Origin: Camarhynchus parvulus
Taxonomy: Eukaryota; Chordata; Aves; Passeriformes; Thraupidae
DNA length: 64,000 bases
Direction of reading: 5' to 3'
NCBI RefSeq assembly: GCF_901933205.1
Contig: NC_044571.1
Location: 69,627,689-69,691,688, forward strand
Positions 1 to 14,256 of the stretch are shown in pieces (position 1 is the first letter of the stretch; the number at the start of each line of letters is the position of its first letter). The notes under the pieces are model-generated. The model was not told the DNA's origin and made no database searches. It saw only the letters and a list, made by a program, of their open reading frames with translations. Made by a program: the position numbers and the translations under genes.

Positions 1-1048
1 CAGCACCTTAATATCTGAAAGGAGCCTTAACCCTTTTTTTTGCCCAGCATGTTTATTCAGCATTGTACTACAGAGCTGAGGGTGGATAAACAAAGTTCTT
101 GCGTCAGTGGTTGTGGTGTCTGCTGCTACAAGTGCTGGTGCCTTGCCAATTAATCAAATGGAACAGCGGGAGGAGAAACTGACAGATGGGCAGGAGAAAT
201 CCTTGATGGAAAATCTGACTTGTTGCATGGAGTGGCAGTGGCAGGAGGGAGCAAAAAATGAAGAAACAAGTGGAAATCTAGAGGCAAGGACAGTGATGAT
301 GGCTTCATAGCTGAGAAGGCATGTCCAGTCTGATGGGGATCAGCCACTTGTTGCCTTGATATTTCATCAAGTTCTTAAATACCAAATGCAAAACAGAGAC
401 CCTTTTGGCATTAAGGCAATGATTTGGCTATGGGTTAGTGGTGGCATCAGACAGCAGGACCTCTTGGTACCCAGTTAACTGAGGGGAACCTGAAATCCTT
501 GCTCTCCCAAGAGATGGATGTTTTGTTCATTTCCCAGTCCTAGGAGTGGATCAGTGAGACCAGGACCCTCCAACCCTGCTTCTCCACTCTTCTTTCTGCT
601 CCCTTCTCTTCCTGCACGGACAATGCTGCACCCCAAACTGGGTGGAATCAGGGGTAGCTTCCCCAGCCCCTGCAGCCCCTCCTACCTCATATGATCTTGA
701 CACTGACCATTTAATCATGAGTGAGAGCCTGGGACCCACACAGAACAGGGAACCAGGAGCTGTGAGGGGAAGAAAAGGCAGCAAAGGGAATAAAGGAGAT
801 GGGGCTACAGATGCCAGGAAATAGAACAAGGAGGTGCCTGAAAGGAGGAGGAAGAGCAGCCAGAAAAAGGTGCTGGGAAGCTTGTTTGGGTACTGCACAA
901 AGTCAGCATTTATTCCTGTGCAAGCCTCTTGCAGGCTGCAGGGAACATCCCGGGTGTGCAAGTGCCCAAATGCACACTGCATTTCAACTGCAAAGGCAAT
1001 GGGCAGCTGAACCTGCACCCTACTCACCTCTTCTCTAGGGGCATGCCT

Positions 1049-1133
1049 GGATTACTATTACTATTATGATGATTATTACTGGTTGTAATAGTTCTACTTC
1101 TATTAATAATATTGCTATTATTATTATTGTTGT
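1049..1133. repeat. Imperfect ATT-rich trinucleotide repeat
   Basis: ATT and related triplets are interrupted by GGT, TTC and other units, giving an asparagine- and serine-rich open frame on the minus strand that is not a gene. Confidence 0.8.
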
Positions 1134-2448
1134 TTCCTGATTTTCCCAGGAATATGGACTTTTGTCTCAGCAGGCAAGAAAATAATCTGTAGTTTGTCTT
1201 AAAAAGAAAACACTTTCCTTTTTGTTTTGATGATGCCTGTCCCTCGGTTACAATTTGTTCATCCCCTTGGCTAGGACAGCATATTGATCCTTCCCCTGGG
1301 CTCTGACCCCTCCATGCCTTCTCTGTTTGCAGAGTTATCTTTAGCATTCCTGCCTCCTCCTCACCGCTCAGAGGCAGCAAACATTTCAGGTAAAATTGAT
1401 CCAGTGGATACAAGGAAAGATGTCATAAAGGAACCTGGGGCACGAGGCCATTCGTGGCCTCTCTGCCATCACGTGAGCCTGCTGTGGGTCAGTTGAGCAT
1501 TAACTGGCTCTTGAGGTGGGTTCTCATAAAAAGCAGTACTGAGTGGCTCTCCCAGTGCAAACTGGGGTGTCAGTACAATTATCAGCATTGCTTTTGTGCA
1601 ATGAACTGGAGAAACCCTAATTCCACCTTTCTCCTGAGACATGCTCCCAGGTTTTGAAGGCTAGACAAATTATGCAGACCACCCAGCCTGACCTGCATTG
1701 CACAGCTCAGAGCCTCTTACCCTTAGTTACCGCTTCAGCCCCCTAGTTTTGTGCAAGTGCACAAGTTCCACTTTCAGAAGTGGAACACGACTCTTCTCAG
1801 TGTTTGTCAACACCTTCATCAGACCTGCCTCCAGCTATGCAAGGGCTACTCAAAACAAACAAACTTTTCTTGGGGACATTCTGTATCCTTTCCAGCTTGT
1901 AACCATAGATAGGGTACAAAAAGGGTATATAAAAGTAACTGCTTTCAGGTCCAGTCCCTCTCATTGTTCCCTGGTCCCCTAGACCATGTTCAGATGGTTG
2001 CAGATCGATACAAACCATACTGGAAACCCATCACTTCTCTCAGGGGAATCACTTCACCTTGGGCTACAGTGTCAAGCTCCTATGTAGGGTACCCTGCTTG
2101 TGCTCCTGCAATGTCACATTTTGTCATGCAGAGTGGCCTGAACGCAGACACTGGCATGAGATGATGGTGCATGACTTCCCACTTGAAGGAAGGGGAACGT
2201 TTAACCTTCAGGCATAGCCCTGCTTAGCGTGGCATTACCCAATTCCTCACGACTCCTCTGCGTGCCTTTCCCCAGGGTGTGTGTTGGATCATAACTCCAG
2301 CTGTGCTGTGCTCAGAGCAAGTGGTGGGGAGTGTGGGAGGGGGACGGACCCACAGTGCCCCTCACAAATCAGAGGCAGTGGCCTCAATCCCTGTGCAAAC
2401 GAGTGAACCTGCCAGAACAGTATAAACCTGTAAACTGACAGACACTAA

Positions 2449-2480
2449 GAAAAAAAAAAAAAAAAAGAGGAAAAAAAAAA
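2449..2480. repeat. A-rich tract
   Basis: Two poly-A runs separated by GAGG. There is no preceding recognisable retroelement, so it is listed only as low complexity. Confidence 0.8.
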
Positions 2481-3373
2481 GGATAAACAATTCCACATGT
2501 CCAAATCATGTTTTGGCCACTCTAGGTGATGGTAGCTTCAAGCACCATTTGTGAGGACTCCATTCCCAGGAGCTGTGGGCAGCTATTTACTTTCCAGGTC
2601 TCAATCCTCAGAGGCACTTGAGTGGCACACAGCTGCTGCAGGTAGGCTGGCAGGAAAGCTGCTGACTGGGTTGAGGTCTGCTGGAGCACCTCAAGGGCTC
2701 TTTGCTTGCTGGTTGTTCTAGGCAAGCTCATCTCAATTGACCTTCAATTCTGCAAAGAAGAAAATTCATTGAACAAATTTGGATTTATAGGAGTTTTCCC
2801 TTCACTCTAGTTCTATGTGGATTTTTATGTCTGCTTTTGTGTACAGTTTTTGCTACTGTTGTTTGTATCAGAGGAAATCTGTTTTCTAAGGTGTTGCTCT
2901 GGGTGAGAAAGTCTGTGAAACATGGTTGTGATATCTCCCAGGGAAAGGCCAAAGCAGCTTAAAAAGTGTCCTGGTGGGGCCAAGCTACCTTGATGCACCC
3001 CACAGCCATCTCCAGCTTTTGAGTACTTTTGGAGCCTTGGTAATGAAAACTGCAGGAGCACCATTCCCTGGGGGTTAGAGGGGACTGATAAGGGTGATGT
3101 CCTGATTGACATGGGCCCCAAACATATAAGGGAGATACAAGTGATTGAGTATTATTTGATAAATATACCAGAGTACCCCAACTCCAAAACTTTATGGTCC
3201 CTAATAAAGTGATGTCCCTGATCATACATAACAGAATTTGTTTGTCCACAACTTCTCAGCTGAGCATGCCAGATGCAGCCCAAAACAGGCTGCTACTTCT
3301 GGCCCCAGCAGGGCATAGAACAGGAAATAGTCAGGTAATTCTGTAATACAATTCTCTTGACTAACTTAAAGTT

Positions 3374-3404
3374 AAAAACAAACAAACAAACAAACAAACA
3401 AAAC
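3374..3404. repeat. (CAAA)n microsatellite
   Basis: Seven near-perfect AAAC units, a common short simple repeat. Confidence 0.9.
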
Positions 3405-4802
3405 CCCAATGATCAACAGAGGGACTGGGATGCCTGAGGGAACAGGACCTCTGTTGGTGTTCTTTATGCCACTCTCCAGCCTGCAGGCTTTACTTTTCTT
3501 CCTAGTTCATGTTTTTCCAGTGCTTCTGAGATTTCTCACTGCTTATTTGGTCTTTCTGGTTGTTTTTGCAGACACACGTCCATTAAAATAACAATTTCTA
3601 CTTTGCATTTGCAATCAGAGCTAGTAAAATCCTGTTTGCATATCTTGTTCCTATTTTTCATCTCTTATGCTCAAACAGAAGCTTTAATGTATTAACCATG
3701 TGCTGAGAGGAGAAGGCAGCTGCCACACTGGCAAGGTTCAACAAGTCTCCATTTTATCTTGCCTTCCTGGGCAGATCAATATAATCCAAGTGTCTCACAA
3801 TGTACTCCAAATGTCCTGTTCCAGTCTGAAATACTGCTGGCATTTTGACTTGAATGGCTCACAGAGGTTTGGGGCTCATAGGAAAAAAAATTGAGAATGA
3901 CTGGGTCCTTCTTTGAGGCTACTGTATTTATCCTTGTGCTGCTGAAACCAGCTGTTCTGGAGTGACAGTGTGGGTCGGCATGCTCTGCTCCATGGCCAGA
4001 GAGGATGGTGTGCATTGTGCTGGGCTCAGTTGGATCTCCCTGGGCTCAGCTCTCTAGTCCAGAAGTCTGACCTTGCAGGTGTCTGCTGAATTTACTGCTA
4101 AATTGTTTCAGCGGCTGAATTGCAGGAAAAATAGCTTTGTGTTTAGAGCTCTTATAGCCAAGACCAGTGAGAGCTACAGCAGTTTCAGTGGACCAAAGGG
4201 CCAAAGGCAGGCTGGACACCACAAGACATCATAGATATCATGCTGCATTCCAGCTCAGAGAAAGTCAGCGGGAGAAAACAGTTTATGGTAAAGGTCTAAC
4301 CTCCAGGCCCATAAGCACAATTGCCCTATAATATAAAGGCTTCATTCTGTACTGCTACAACTAAAAAAACATTTGGGAATGAACTTCCAGGGTTTTGGGA
4401 CAAGATCCAGACTCATAGTGTTTATTTTACTGCTGTCTTTGGGCCAATATTTACCAGTGCTTATTAGTTATTTGAAAGGAAATTAATTGCATAAAAGTCA
4501 CGTTGCCTTTCAGACTCTAATGTGCTTGGGCAAATCATTTATCTCTTCTGTGATCCCTTCATGCATCAAGCATCTGACACAGCACACAGGGAATGAAGCC
4601 ATTGCATCTCTGAGGCAAAGCTCACTGTGGATCTGGCTCCTTGAACTGCCACATGCCTTCACATCCAGAGAAGTGGTTTGGTGGTCTGTGAAGGACACTC
4701 AGACCATGTCAGGAGGTCCTGCCTCCACAGTAGCTAAAAGTTAGGAGCCTAATTTCAAACCAAAGTGTAAATCCATGGGCTAATACTTATTAGCTAGTGA
4801 AA

Positions 4803-5138
4803 AAACTCTCTACAGTTTCCTGAAAGGAGATTCTAGCGAGGTAGGGGTTGATCTCTTTTCCACATAACAACATATAGGATAAGAGGAAATGGCCTCAAAT
4901 TGTGCCAGGGGAGATCTAGATTGGATATTAGGAAAAAGTTCTTCGCCTAAAATGTTGTCAAGCACTGGAACAGGCTGCCTAGGGAAGTGGTGGAGTCACT
5001 GTCCCTGGAGGTATTTAAAAGCCATGTAGATGTGGCATTTGGGGACATGATTTAGTGGTGGAGTTGGCTCAGTTGAATGTTGAATTGGGCTCAGTGATCT
5101 TAGAAGTCTTTTCCAATCTAAGTGCTTATGTGATAGTC
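4803..5138 (+). mobile_element. CR1 LINE 3'-end fragment, sense
   Basis: Contains the typical CR1 3' series: 'aaatggcctcaaattgtgcc', 'gattggatattaggaaaaag', 'ggaacaggctgcctagggaa', 'ctggaggtatttaaaagcca' and 'tgatcttagaagtcttttcc', ending near a degenerate terminal repeat. 5'-truncated and non-coding. Confidence 0.88.
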
Positions 5139-8100
5139 ACTGCAGGCTGCCACCATTTCATTCACCTTTCAGATGACAATATGCAGGACCTAATTTTTCA
5201 AGCTCTTCTATAAAAGAAATCAGGCACTACTTTATTTCTCTTGTTACACAGGAAAGCAAATAGACACAGTGCTGTATTTAGAATAGGTTTGTGTTTTTTC
5301 TCTTTAAACCAGCAGATCTGAGAATGGTGGAAGTTGTGATGTGGATATGTCAAATTTTGGAAGGAAGGGGGTGATAAACGTTAAGCTTCTCTGTTTTTAG
5401 CCTTCATCCTAAAGACTGAAACCCCTCAGTCATGTCTTTGTCTCTTTTTGGTGCCAGCTATAAGTTTTTAGGCAGGAATTACTTTGGAAGTTTAAAAACT
5501 CTGTCAAGTGAGATAGGACAAATTTATGCATGACAATTGCAATTCTTTACCTACTGAAAACCCAGGAAAGTTTTCCCACTTTCAGAAAGCTACATAGTAA
5601 ATATACCACACTTATTTACTGCTATGCTTAACAGATGAGCTTGAATATTGCCCTTGTGATGTTTCTTAAACATCCTTTGATAGATAGTGACTCTCTACAA
5701 AACCCAGGAAAATAATAAAAAATAGTAATATTTCTGATACTTTCTGTCTTTACACTTGCATGAAAAAAATTACATTTGTCTGGTCATTAAAGTTCTTTAC
5801 TGGACTAAAATGATTCTGTGTTAACATTCACAATTCAGAGCTATGAAATTTCCTAGGAAAAATGTAATCTTTCTTCTTTTTTTTTTCAAAAATAACTGAA
5901 AAAAAAATTAATTTCTTTCCATTCTAGATGCAGATCCTATTCCTTCTTAATTTGAAACTTTGTGGTAGACATTTTAAGTTTTTTGCAGCTATGCTGTAGG
6001 TTAACACCAATGCATGACTTCCATATATTCTTTTGAATGCTACCTACATCCTTGTGAACAACAGACTTTGAACTTTGCCTGTTGCTGTTGTGAAGGATTT
6101 CTTCATGAAGACCTCATCTTCCATTGCTTTTATTCTTGCAGTTATTAAATAATATTACAATCAATTATATTTATGTGTCATTGAGCCACTTGCTGTACAG
6201 ATACCTAACAAGAGACGTGCCCTGCCCATGTGCATTAGACAACCAAGATTATTTGGAAAATATAATTCTCCTAAAGATCTTGCAAACAGTTCATGTTTCC
6301 ACATTGCACTTCCCTAGTTTGCCATTCTCCTTTTCTGGTTCCATTGGTTTATCTTAATACCTTGTGAGGCCAATGTGACTGTCCTCACATTCTCCCAGTT
6401 TTCTCCACCATTGACTATCATGATGAACTGAGTTGCTGCATGGAAGCAAATCCCAGTCTGATAAGAAGCAATAGCATGTTAAGCAGGTTTCATGCTTCTT
6501 TCACAGATTGCTTGATTCAGCTGATACAGCCCTAAACAACGATTGGCTCAATTTCCCTGCCATGGTCATTTGACTTTAATGTCTCTCTGGTGCTCGGTCT
6601 GCATAGTCAGAAGGCAGTGATAATAACAACAGACAAAATCTCTCTTAATGTTGAACTCAAGCTTCCTTGAAAAGGTACCAAGATGTGTAGCAAATAGGAC
6701 TTCATCGAATGGATTGTTACATCTCTTGCACAGAAGTGTATTAATTGGAAATGCACCAATTCAGAGTTTTCCAGCTGAGATAACCTTTCAGTACGCAAGA
6801 GATGTCACACAACCTTTATGCAATCTCACTGTGCTGCTTCAAAAACATCCTTTGACAGATTTAGATATGTGGATCAGAGTGAGTCCTTGCTAAAACACCC
6901 CAGCCCTGAGGGGGTCCCAGGTAAGTCTGAGCTGCAAGCTGCAAGCCTCTACAAGTAATTGACCTGTGTGGAAAGCCAGCTGGATCACCTGCATATGTTA
7001 GTGGTGGTAGGACACACTTGCCCACAGGGAACTGGATTGAAGTTACTCAGTTTTCATCAGATAGCAAAAATTATCCCTCTTTATTGACCCCAGATGAGCC
7101 ATGACTTCCCAGTGAGAAATGGCTCTGGATACCAGCTCGAGCTCATTGAATAGGGGTAATGCCACCACTGGCTTCCTCCTGGCATCGGATGATCAGTGCA
7201 GACAGAAAGCCTGTCATTCTGCCCTCAGCAGTTGCACTTTTGATCTCAGTCCAACTCTTAACACTGCAGCCCAACTCTTAGCACAGCATCACAGACCACA
7301 GCCCTTACCTGTGAACTGTCTGCATCCAGATCTGTAATGAGCACCATCCTCATCTCTCAATGAATCCTGGTCAGAGGAGGGGTCTCAGATAGCCTTGGCC
7401 AGATAAAACCAGTCCAGATTAATACTGTTGGACCTGGACATGACTGAGGAATTAGCTGAGGACCTGAATCACTAATGTAACAGCTTTGTGCCTGACTGCT
7501 TTCAAGGACATAGGGATGTGTCTCCAGAGCAGGATAAGCTCGGAACAGCCCTTCAAGATATTGGCAATGGAGAAAAATACCATTCCTCAGACTCTTCTAG
7601 TGCGTGGTTGATGTGTAAGAGTCTTTACTCATTCAATATCTGCTTAAATGACTGCAGATAGAATCAAGCCAGCTGGGAGGGTGGAGTTGCTGCAGGCACT
7701 TTACGAGAAGAGAGCCATGTCTTGCCTTCATCCCCTCTGAAGTTTAAAGGCAGCTTCAGCGTGCCCTCCAGCTAAAAGGCAGTGGTTATCTCCTGTGACA
7801 GGAAACGTGGAACAAAGAAAAGAATGCATTCTGGGAAGATTGCTTGGGTACTGACTGGATGGTGTGGCAGACTTAGAATTGTAGAATCACAGGATATGCT
7901 GAGTTGGAAGGGACCCATCAGGACTGTTGAGTCCAGCTCCTGGCCCTGCACAGGACACCCCAAGAATCACATCATATGTCTGAGAGCATTGTCCAAATGC
8001 TTCCTGAACTCTGTCAGGCTTGGTGCAGACCTCCTGCACTCCTCTGCCACAACACCTGCTTTTGCTCCACGAGAAACCAACTAACTTAGTTGCAATAGGC

Positions 8101-11100
8101 ATGAAAATGTGCATACTGTAATAAACTGCATTCTTATTTTAGGCAACATCTTGGCTGTGATGAAGGCTAAGTTTTTTAATACAGTTTAAAGAAAGGCTGC
8201 GACCTGGCCTGAGCATCTGGAATGTCTGGTTGGGGTCAGAATACCATGGATGTGTAAGTTTGCAAGTGTACCTGCCCCTGAGAGCAGAAACAGTCAGTGT
8301 GGACCTCTTCAGGACTAGGAAGATGAGAGTGAGATCCGCAGATGGCTACCTATATCCCAGACTTTGTATGAAACAGGTTACAACACACGCTCTGAATTTC
8401 AGTTTGGGATGCTTGCAGTACACTATATGAATCCCTGCTTGGTATTCCAGCTTTTGTCCACCTCAAAATTGAAATATTCTGTGTAAGAATTGAGTAGCAG
8501 TTTGAAAATGGAGGAAACCAGTGGCTGGATAATTTACTTGATGGCAAAGCTAGAGTGATTCTTCCCAGAGGTGTGCAGAGCAGCAGTCCTTGACCTTGGT
8601 GGAAGGGAGGAGAAGGCCTTCTCTGGGAGCCCCAGTGTGTATCTCAGGACATGTCAGATGGTGAAAAACCCCTGGTAGTTTTCTTTGCCCTCTTCACTTT
8701 TCTGTATCTTCCTCCCTACACATGTCCATCCATGAAGTGTTTTCTCTTCAGGAGCTGTATGAAGACAATACTTGTCTGGAACCAGCGACACTCTCTGGTG
8801 ACTCATTCCTTTCCAATAGATCCAAATGACCAATACATTCCTCAAAGGTTATATCTCAGGGTGAAGCCCAAGCAGACATGGATGGGACTGGAAAGCCAGT
8901 TTGAGAACCAGGAGTGCAGGCTCCTGTGTGTGCAGCAAGAGCCATGGGAGCAATGAGGAGCCCAGCACACACCAGCCTGTCAGCATTCCCATGCCTCCCA
9001 TGCTCACACTGACACTTTCACATGAAAGATCCATGCTCAAGTTGATTTCTCCTGGACACCAGAACTCTGTCTTGCCCAGAGCCTTGGCTCCATCTTACAG
9101 CTCTGCAACGGAAGTCCACAAGCCCTGGAAGTCACTGATTCCCCAGTGTGTCACAGACAGCTTTGGCTCAGCAGAGCCCAGGAGTCCAGACTGCTTCACA
9201 ACCTCCTAGACAAGCTGGCAGCATCTCTCAGTCAGATCTGATGGATGTGTGCCCAACATCATTGAAATTAGTGTATTTCTTGAATGTTCTGGCTCCTGTA
9301 GATTGATGTTCAAGCCTGGAAACCCCTGTCACTGCAGAGCCTGCAGCCTGCCCTGACTCTGCCCTCAATCCTGCTTTCTGGCATCAGGACAGCTCTGTGC
9401 AGCTCCCTGCACAGCTCTCTGTGCTTCCACCATCCCAGCAGGCACCACTGCTTTGGTGTTTTCCACAGACCATGATTCCACCTGAGTGGCCATCAATGCT
9501 GTCATGCATGTGGGAGGCATGTGGGATACGTTTTCTGTTGAGTATTGACAGGAGGTGGTGACCTTTGTGTTTGTGCTGCTGGGGATACATAGGGAGTGTC
9601 AGCACTGTGTTATTGAAGAGCTTTCACTGCAGGAAGAATTAATAATGCCTGCTTCTTTCCCTCACACTCCTGCAGGACTCGGTCAAGCCCAGCACCGTGA
9701 TTGATGGTGTGAGCAAAGCCTTGTTGGCGCCGTCTCGAAGGCAGGTGCCTATTAATGACAGGAGAAGACAAGGATGAAGGTGTCTTGCAGGACTTACAAC
9801 TCCCCTATCAGTGCTGGGCAGTCAGAGTGAGTGGCTTGTTCAGGGGGTGTATTTGCTGACAAAAGTCTGTGCAAACAAGGACCTTGAGAGAACGCACAGG
9901 GAACAGCTGCGCTGTATCTGGGAAAGGTGAATGCCATTTGCAGAGCAAACTCACTCTAATTCAGGCAAATACTGTTACAAGCAATGCAGCTGGAAAGAAA
10001 ACACGTTTACTGGGATGTTAACATGACTCCTATCAAGTGCAGGGAAATGGGGAAAATGCCTGTGTCTGCGAAACTGTCACCTGAAACAAATAATTCCTGC
10101 CAGGAAAACCCTTTCACAAAAGCATCTTGCCTTGGCTGAACAGTCTCAATACCTGGGGAGAAGAGGTGTTCAGCATGTTGCAGGATTTGGCCTTCACAAG
10201 CCAGCTCCGAGCACCAGCTCAGTGGTTGTTTGCAAAAACATTCTTGCTTCAGGTTTTAGTGCAGGTTGGAGTTGCCCCCAGTGTTGCACTGCAGAGGCAA
10301 GGGGTGCTGAACACTTCCCAGGAATCAGCATCTTTCAGGGGGATGGCACTGAGCACCGCCATGCTGAGCACCTCAAACCACCCTACCAGAAAAATTTCAT
10401 CCCATGTTTCTCCCTTCCCATCTCCAGGACCACTGCTACCACCCTCAGCACCTCAGAGGGGAAAGATGCACATGCCTTCAGGAAAGCAGGAAAAGCTGAA
10501 AAATTTGTGGATAGAGCCCCACCTCGTGGAAACGACCTCAGGCCCTGCCTACCAGAGGCTTTTGTGGGTTGGCTTGTGAGCCCCAGTGTGACCTCATGTT
10601 TCACATCCTGCCTGCTGCTATATTAATTAGTCTAATAAGAGGTTTTATCTCTGTGTCAGTCACAGTCACACTACGCACAACACAGGCATGGGGTGGTGCC
10701 TGGGTCTTTATCTCCTATAGCTCAAGTTATTCTGTGCAGCCCACATGAATGGTAATGGTATTTGTGTTACTATTGAAAAGAAAAAAGGTTTTATTCTTTA
10801 CACTGGGTTTCTGATTTAGAGACCTGGTTGAAGGCCAGGCTGAGCATCTTCCATTGAAGCAAAGAAATTAAATGGCCTTTTAAGTGGTCTCAAGCCATGG
10901 AAAGGCACCAGACAGAGGAACCCCAAGGACCAAGGAGTTGCCTACAGCCAGGTCAGCTGCCAGGAGAGCACTGGCTGGGGGAGCTGCTTAGCGAGCAAAG
11001 AAGGTGTAGCCCAGGAAAGGCTGCAAGTCAGCAGTTCCTTGACCCTCCTATTTGCTGGGTTCCAGGATCTAGAAATGGCCCTCTCTTTTATTTTCCTACC

Positions 11101-13539
11101 TGTACTCAAGGAAGGTGATCTCTAGCCATGTTTTTCATACATAAAGTAACAACAGTTCATTTTCCTCCATCTTCTGGAAGCCCCCCAGGAAAATCCTGTG
11201 GCAGTGAACCAAAGGGTACCATGTTTTGAAATAACTATCCAGTGATGCTCACATCTCTCAGTACTTAGCTAAATCAATATTTTTCCTAAAATTATTATTT
11301 TTTTTATCCTTTGTTTTGGTGCCCAAATTCCCATAAACCACAGAGGTGACTTTAAAAGCCCATGACTTGGCACATCAGAGCACAGAGCTCCTCAGCACAC
11401 AAAAAGTCAGAGCCACTGGTATATCTGATGATGTTCTCCAGGCTGGGACTTCCCAATGTTTTGCTCAGGAATCATTATTAGTTGGTAAGATGTGAGAGTT
11501 GGTTAGACAGCCAAGTTCCCCAGCAGCAGCAGACACTGGTGTGAGGCAGGAGGTGCTCAGCCAAAGCAGTTGCCTTCTGCCAGAGCAGAGAAGCAGCAGC
11601 ACAACCCTGGGCGGTGCCCAAGTGCCCTACTGACAAGCAGATCAGATTGTAAGCCTGACTATTTCTTAACGTTTTTCAGTAAAAATGCAGGGACTGTGCA
11701 GTGCCAGTAAGTCTGGGATTAATGAGACTCTTGGGTACAGGGTTTGGGGAGTATTCAGGGTTTTGGTTTTAGCTGTTTTATAGAAAGCCTGAACAAGCAC
11801 CATAAGTCAGCTCAGTGCTAATTAATGATTAAGCTGGATCGCACCAAGCTGCTCTCAATTGATTTTTAGAGGGAAAACAGCAAGTTGGAATCTTCATTTA
11901 CATGACACAGAGGTGTCACACCTGTCATGTCACACCTTTACAGAGGAGTGACAGGGGCTGGCAGTCTGGACCTGCCACGCTGGGGAGCACAAAACCGTCA
12001 GCACATAGGACTGCAGCAGGGGACACTCTGTCAGGGACATCCCCAGCCCAGAAACGGTGACAGGAGGAGATGGAGATGGGGACGAAGAGGAGGTGGTGGT
12101 GGAGAGCAGCTCCCCAGGGTGCCAGCACCCTGCTAGGGGCAGGTGTCCCCGTGCCCAGCAGAGCTGACAGTAACCCCTCCTCCCTTCAGGGCTCACCCCT
12201 TGTACAGATGCCAGTAGTGGAGGCAGAAGTTTGGATGCTGTCTCCGTGTCCGGCATGGCTCACAGGAGTTTCCCCGCTCAGGATGCCCATGATGCCCTCT
12301 GGCCACCCCTGCACCGCCCATGGGCTGCATTTGAGGAAAACCTTCCCCTCAAGCCTTGGCTGCCGCCTGCAGTGGGAAGGTGGCTCTCTGGGCGGCTGCG
12401 GGGTGGGGTTTGCCCGCCTGATGTCTGGTGCATGGGTGACATCTACCGGCCATGCCTTCAGCTTCGTTTTACGACTTAAAAAACCCGTGCCAAGGAAAGT
12501 GACACTGGAGGCTGTGTGCTGTTTTAAACTGCTCGTTTAACTGTGCCAGTGTCAAAGCCGATACATTATTTTCATAACTGCGAAAGTTGTGTGTCTCATG
12601 CCACGGACCTTGTCTGGAGTTTGACAAACAGCTGGGAATTCAAATGGAGCAGGGCAAAGCCGTAGGAAATCTTGAAACATGAATGGAGGTTATCCCCCTG
12701 TAGTTTATGCCCCTGCAATTAAGATTAGATTTTGGATCTATTTCTTTTATTGAGAATTCACAACCAGTCCAGAGCACAACTAAAAATATGAAGTAATATT
12801 AGTGAAGTTTTCTTTACAGAAAATTGCTGCCACTTATTTGAGGATTTGTTTTAGAATGTCAAAATAATGGTCGTTTCTCTAATATTTTTTACCTTTTGAA
12901 GAGTATAAGGTAAAATTAGGAAAAAGCACCTGCCTAGCTGTAACCAAAACCCAGAATAATAACTAATCTAACACATATTTTCAAAAATTAAATACTTGTG
13001 TATTTTTAAAAGAAATACTTCCAGGCTGGTGGCTTTTGTTGTGTTGGTATTGGATGAAATATTATAGTTAAGCTCCAGGTTATAACACTTGGATCCATGC
13101 TCAACAAACTGCCCTGGCTGGATGCAGCTCACGAAGTGCCTGGCCGTGGGCACAGCCAGAAAGCTGGAGCTGGAGCAATATTGCTCCACATCCTGGCGCT
13201 TGCATGAGGCTGAACCTTGCAAATTCTTATCAATGCAGCTGTAAAGAAAAAGGTTGTAAATATACTACTCAAAGGGTCAAATTCAAAGGTGAATAGAAAA
13301 TAAACAACACTCATACTTTCAAATACTGTGATTTTTAAGCTTTTTATTATTTTGTCACCTGGCATATAATTTGTGAGTGTTTAGGTAAGGTGAGGCAGTG
13401 GTAGAGACTGAACAAGCAGTACCTTGGCATTCCCACAGTATAATAGCACTCACAGCCACTGCAATATCTTCAGTGCCATAAATGTTAATCCAGCTTGTGC
13501 TCTTTCCTCATGTTATTTCTTCACACCTTTAGTCAGCTC
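5139..13539. other. Intergenic, no gene recognised
   Basis: Apart from a CR1 piece at 7874-8050 I see nothing supportable. Two overlapping plus-strand frames at 10127-10626 (150 and 164 codons) and a 156-codon frame at 12070-12540 have no family resemblance and no splice context. 11925-12480 is locally GC-rich but CpG-poor. Confidence 0.65.
7874..8050 (-). mobile_element. CR1 LINE 3'-end fragment, antisense
   Basis: Plus-strand text 'tagaatcacaggatatgctg', 'agttggaagggacccatcag' and 'tgagagcattgtccaaatgc' is the reverse complement of the CR1 3' end. The 3' terminus is at the left. Truncated after about 175 bp. Confidence 0.85.
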
Positions 13540-14256
13540 CTAAAGCACAAGACTGGCACAGGAGGACCAAACTGCAGAGAAGCCTTGGGTGTTCCCGAGG
13601 ATGAAAGGCTGGACATGAGCCAACAGGGCTTGTAGCCCAGAACTCAAACCACATCCTGGGCTGCATCCAAAGCAGTGTGACCAGCAGGAGGGGATTCTGC
13701 ACTTCCGCTCTGCCTTTGTGAGACCTCCCTTGGGGTGTTGTGTCCAGCTCTGGGGTCCTCAGCACAGGAAAATGTGGAGCTGTAGGAGTGAGTCCAGAGG
13801 AGGGCACCAAGGATGATCAGAGAGCTGGAGCACCTGTCCTGTGAAGACAAGTTGAGAGAGCTACAGTGGTTCAGACTGGAGAAAAGAAGGATCCAGGCAG
13901 ACCTTATAGCACTTTCCAGTACCTGAACGGGCCTTATAAAAAGGAAGGAAAGGAACTTTTTGTATGGGCAGATGACAGGATAAGGGGCAATGGTTTTAAA
14001 CTGAAAGAGAGCAGGTTTAGATTAGATATTAGGAAGAAATTCTTTACTCTGAGGGTGGTGTAGCCCTGGAACAGGCTGCTCAGAGAAGTTGTGGATGCCC
14101 CACCCCTGGAAGTGTTTGAGGCCAGGTTGGGTGGAGTTCTGACCAACCTTGTCTAGAGAATGGCATCCCTGCCCATGGCACCCATGGGATGTTGGAGCTA
14201 GATGATCTTAAAGATGCCTTCCAATCCAAACCATTCTGTGATTCTCATTCTGTGAT
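13540..14256 (+). mobile_element. CR1 LINE fragment, longest in the window, sense
   Basis: About 0.7 kb of CR1 including the 3' untranslated region: 'ggctggacatgagccaacag', 'catcctgggctgcatccaaa', the 'gtccagctctggggtcctca' block, 'agattagatattaggaagaa', 'ggaacaggctgctcagagaa' and a 3' end 'aaaccattctgtgattctca'. Small open frames inside carry stop codons and are not functional. No reverse transcriptase domain is present. Confidence 0.9.

Larger units (their letters stand above)
1..4802. other. Intergenic, left end of gene desert
   Basis: No exon, zinc-finger motif or conserved protein could be recognised. The longest frames (158 and 129 codons on the minus strand) lack domains and one is built on the ATT repeat. 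Simple repeats are listed separately. Confidence 0.7.

Noticed and set aside
1024..1413. Asn-rich 129-codon minus-strand frame
   Set aside because: The Asn/Ser stretch is the ATT-rich simple repeat; the rest has no family resemblance.
10127..10626. Two overlapping plus-strand frames of 150 and 164 codons
   Set aside because: Overlap in different frames, with no recognised domain and no supporting promoter, CpG island or polyadenylation signal.
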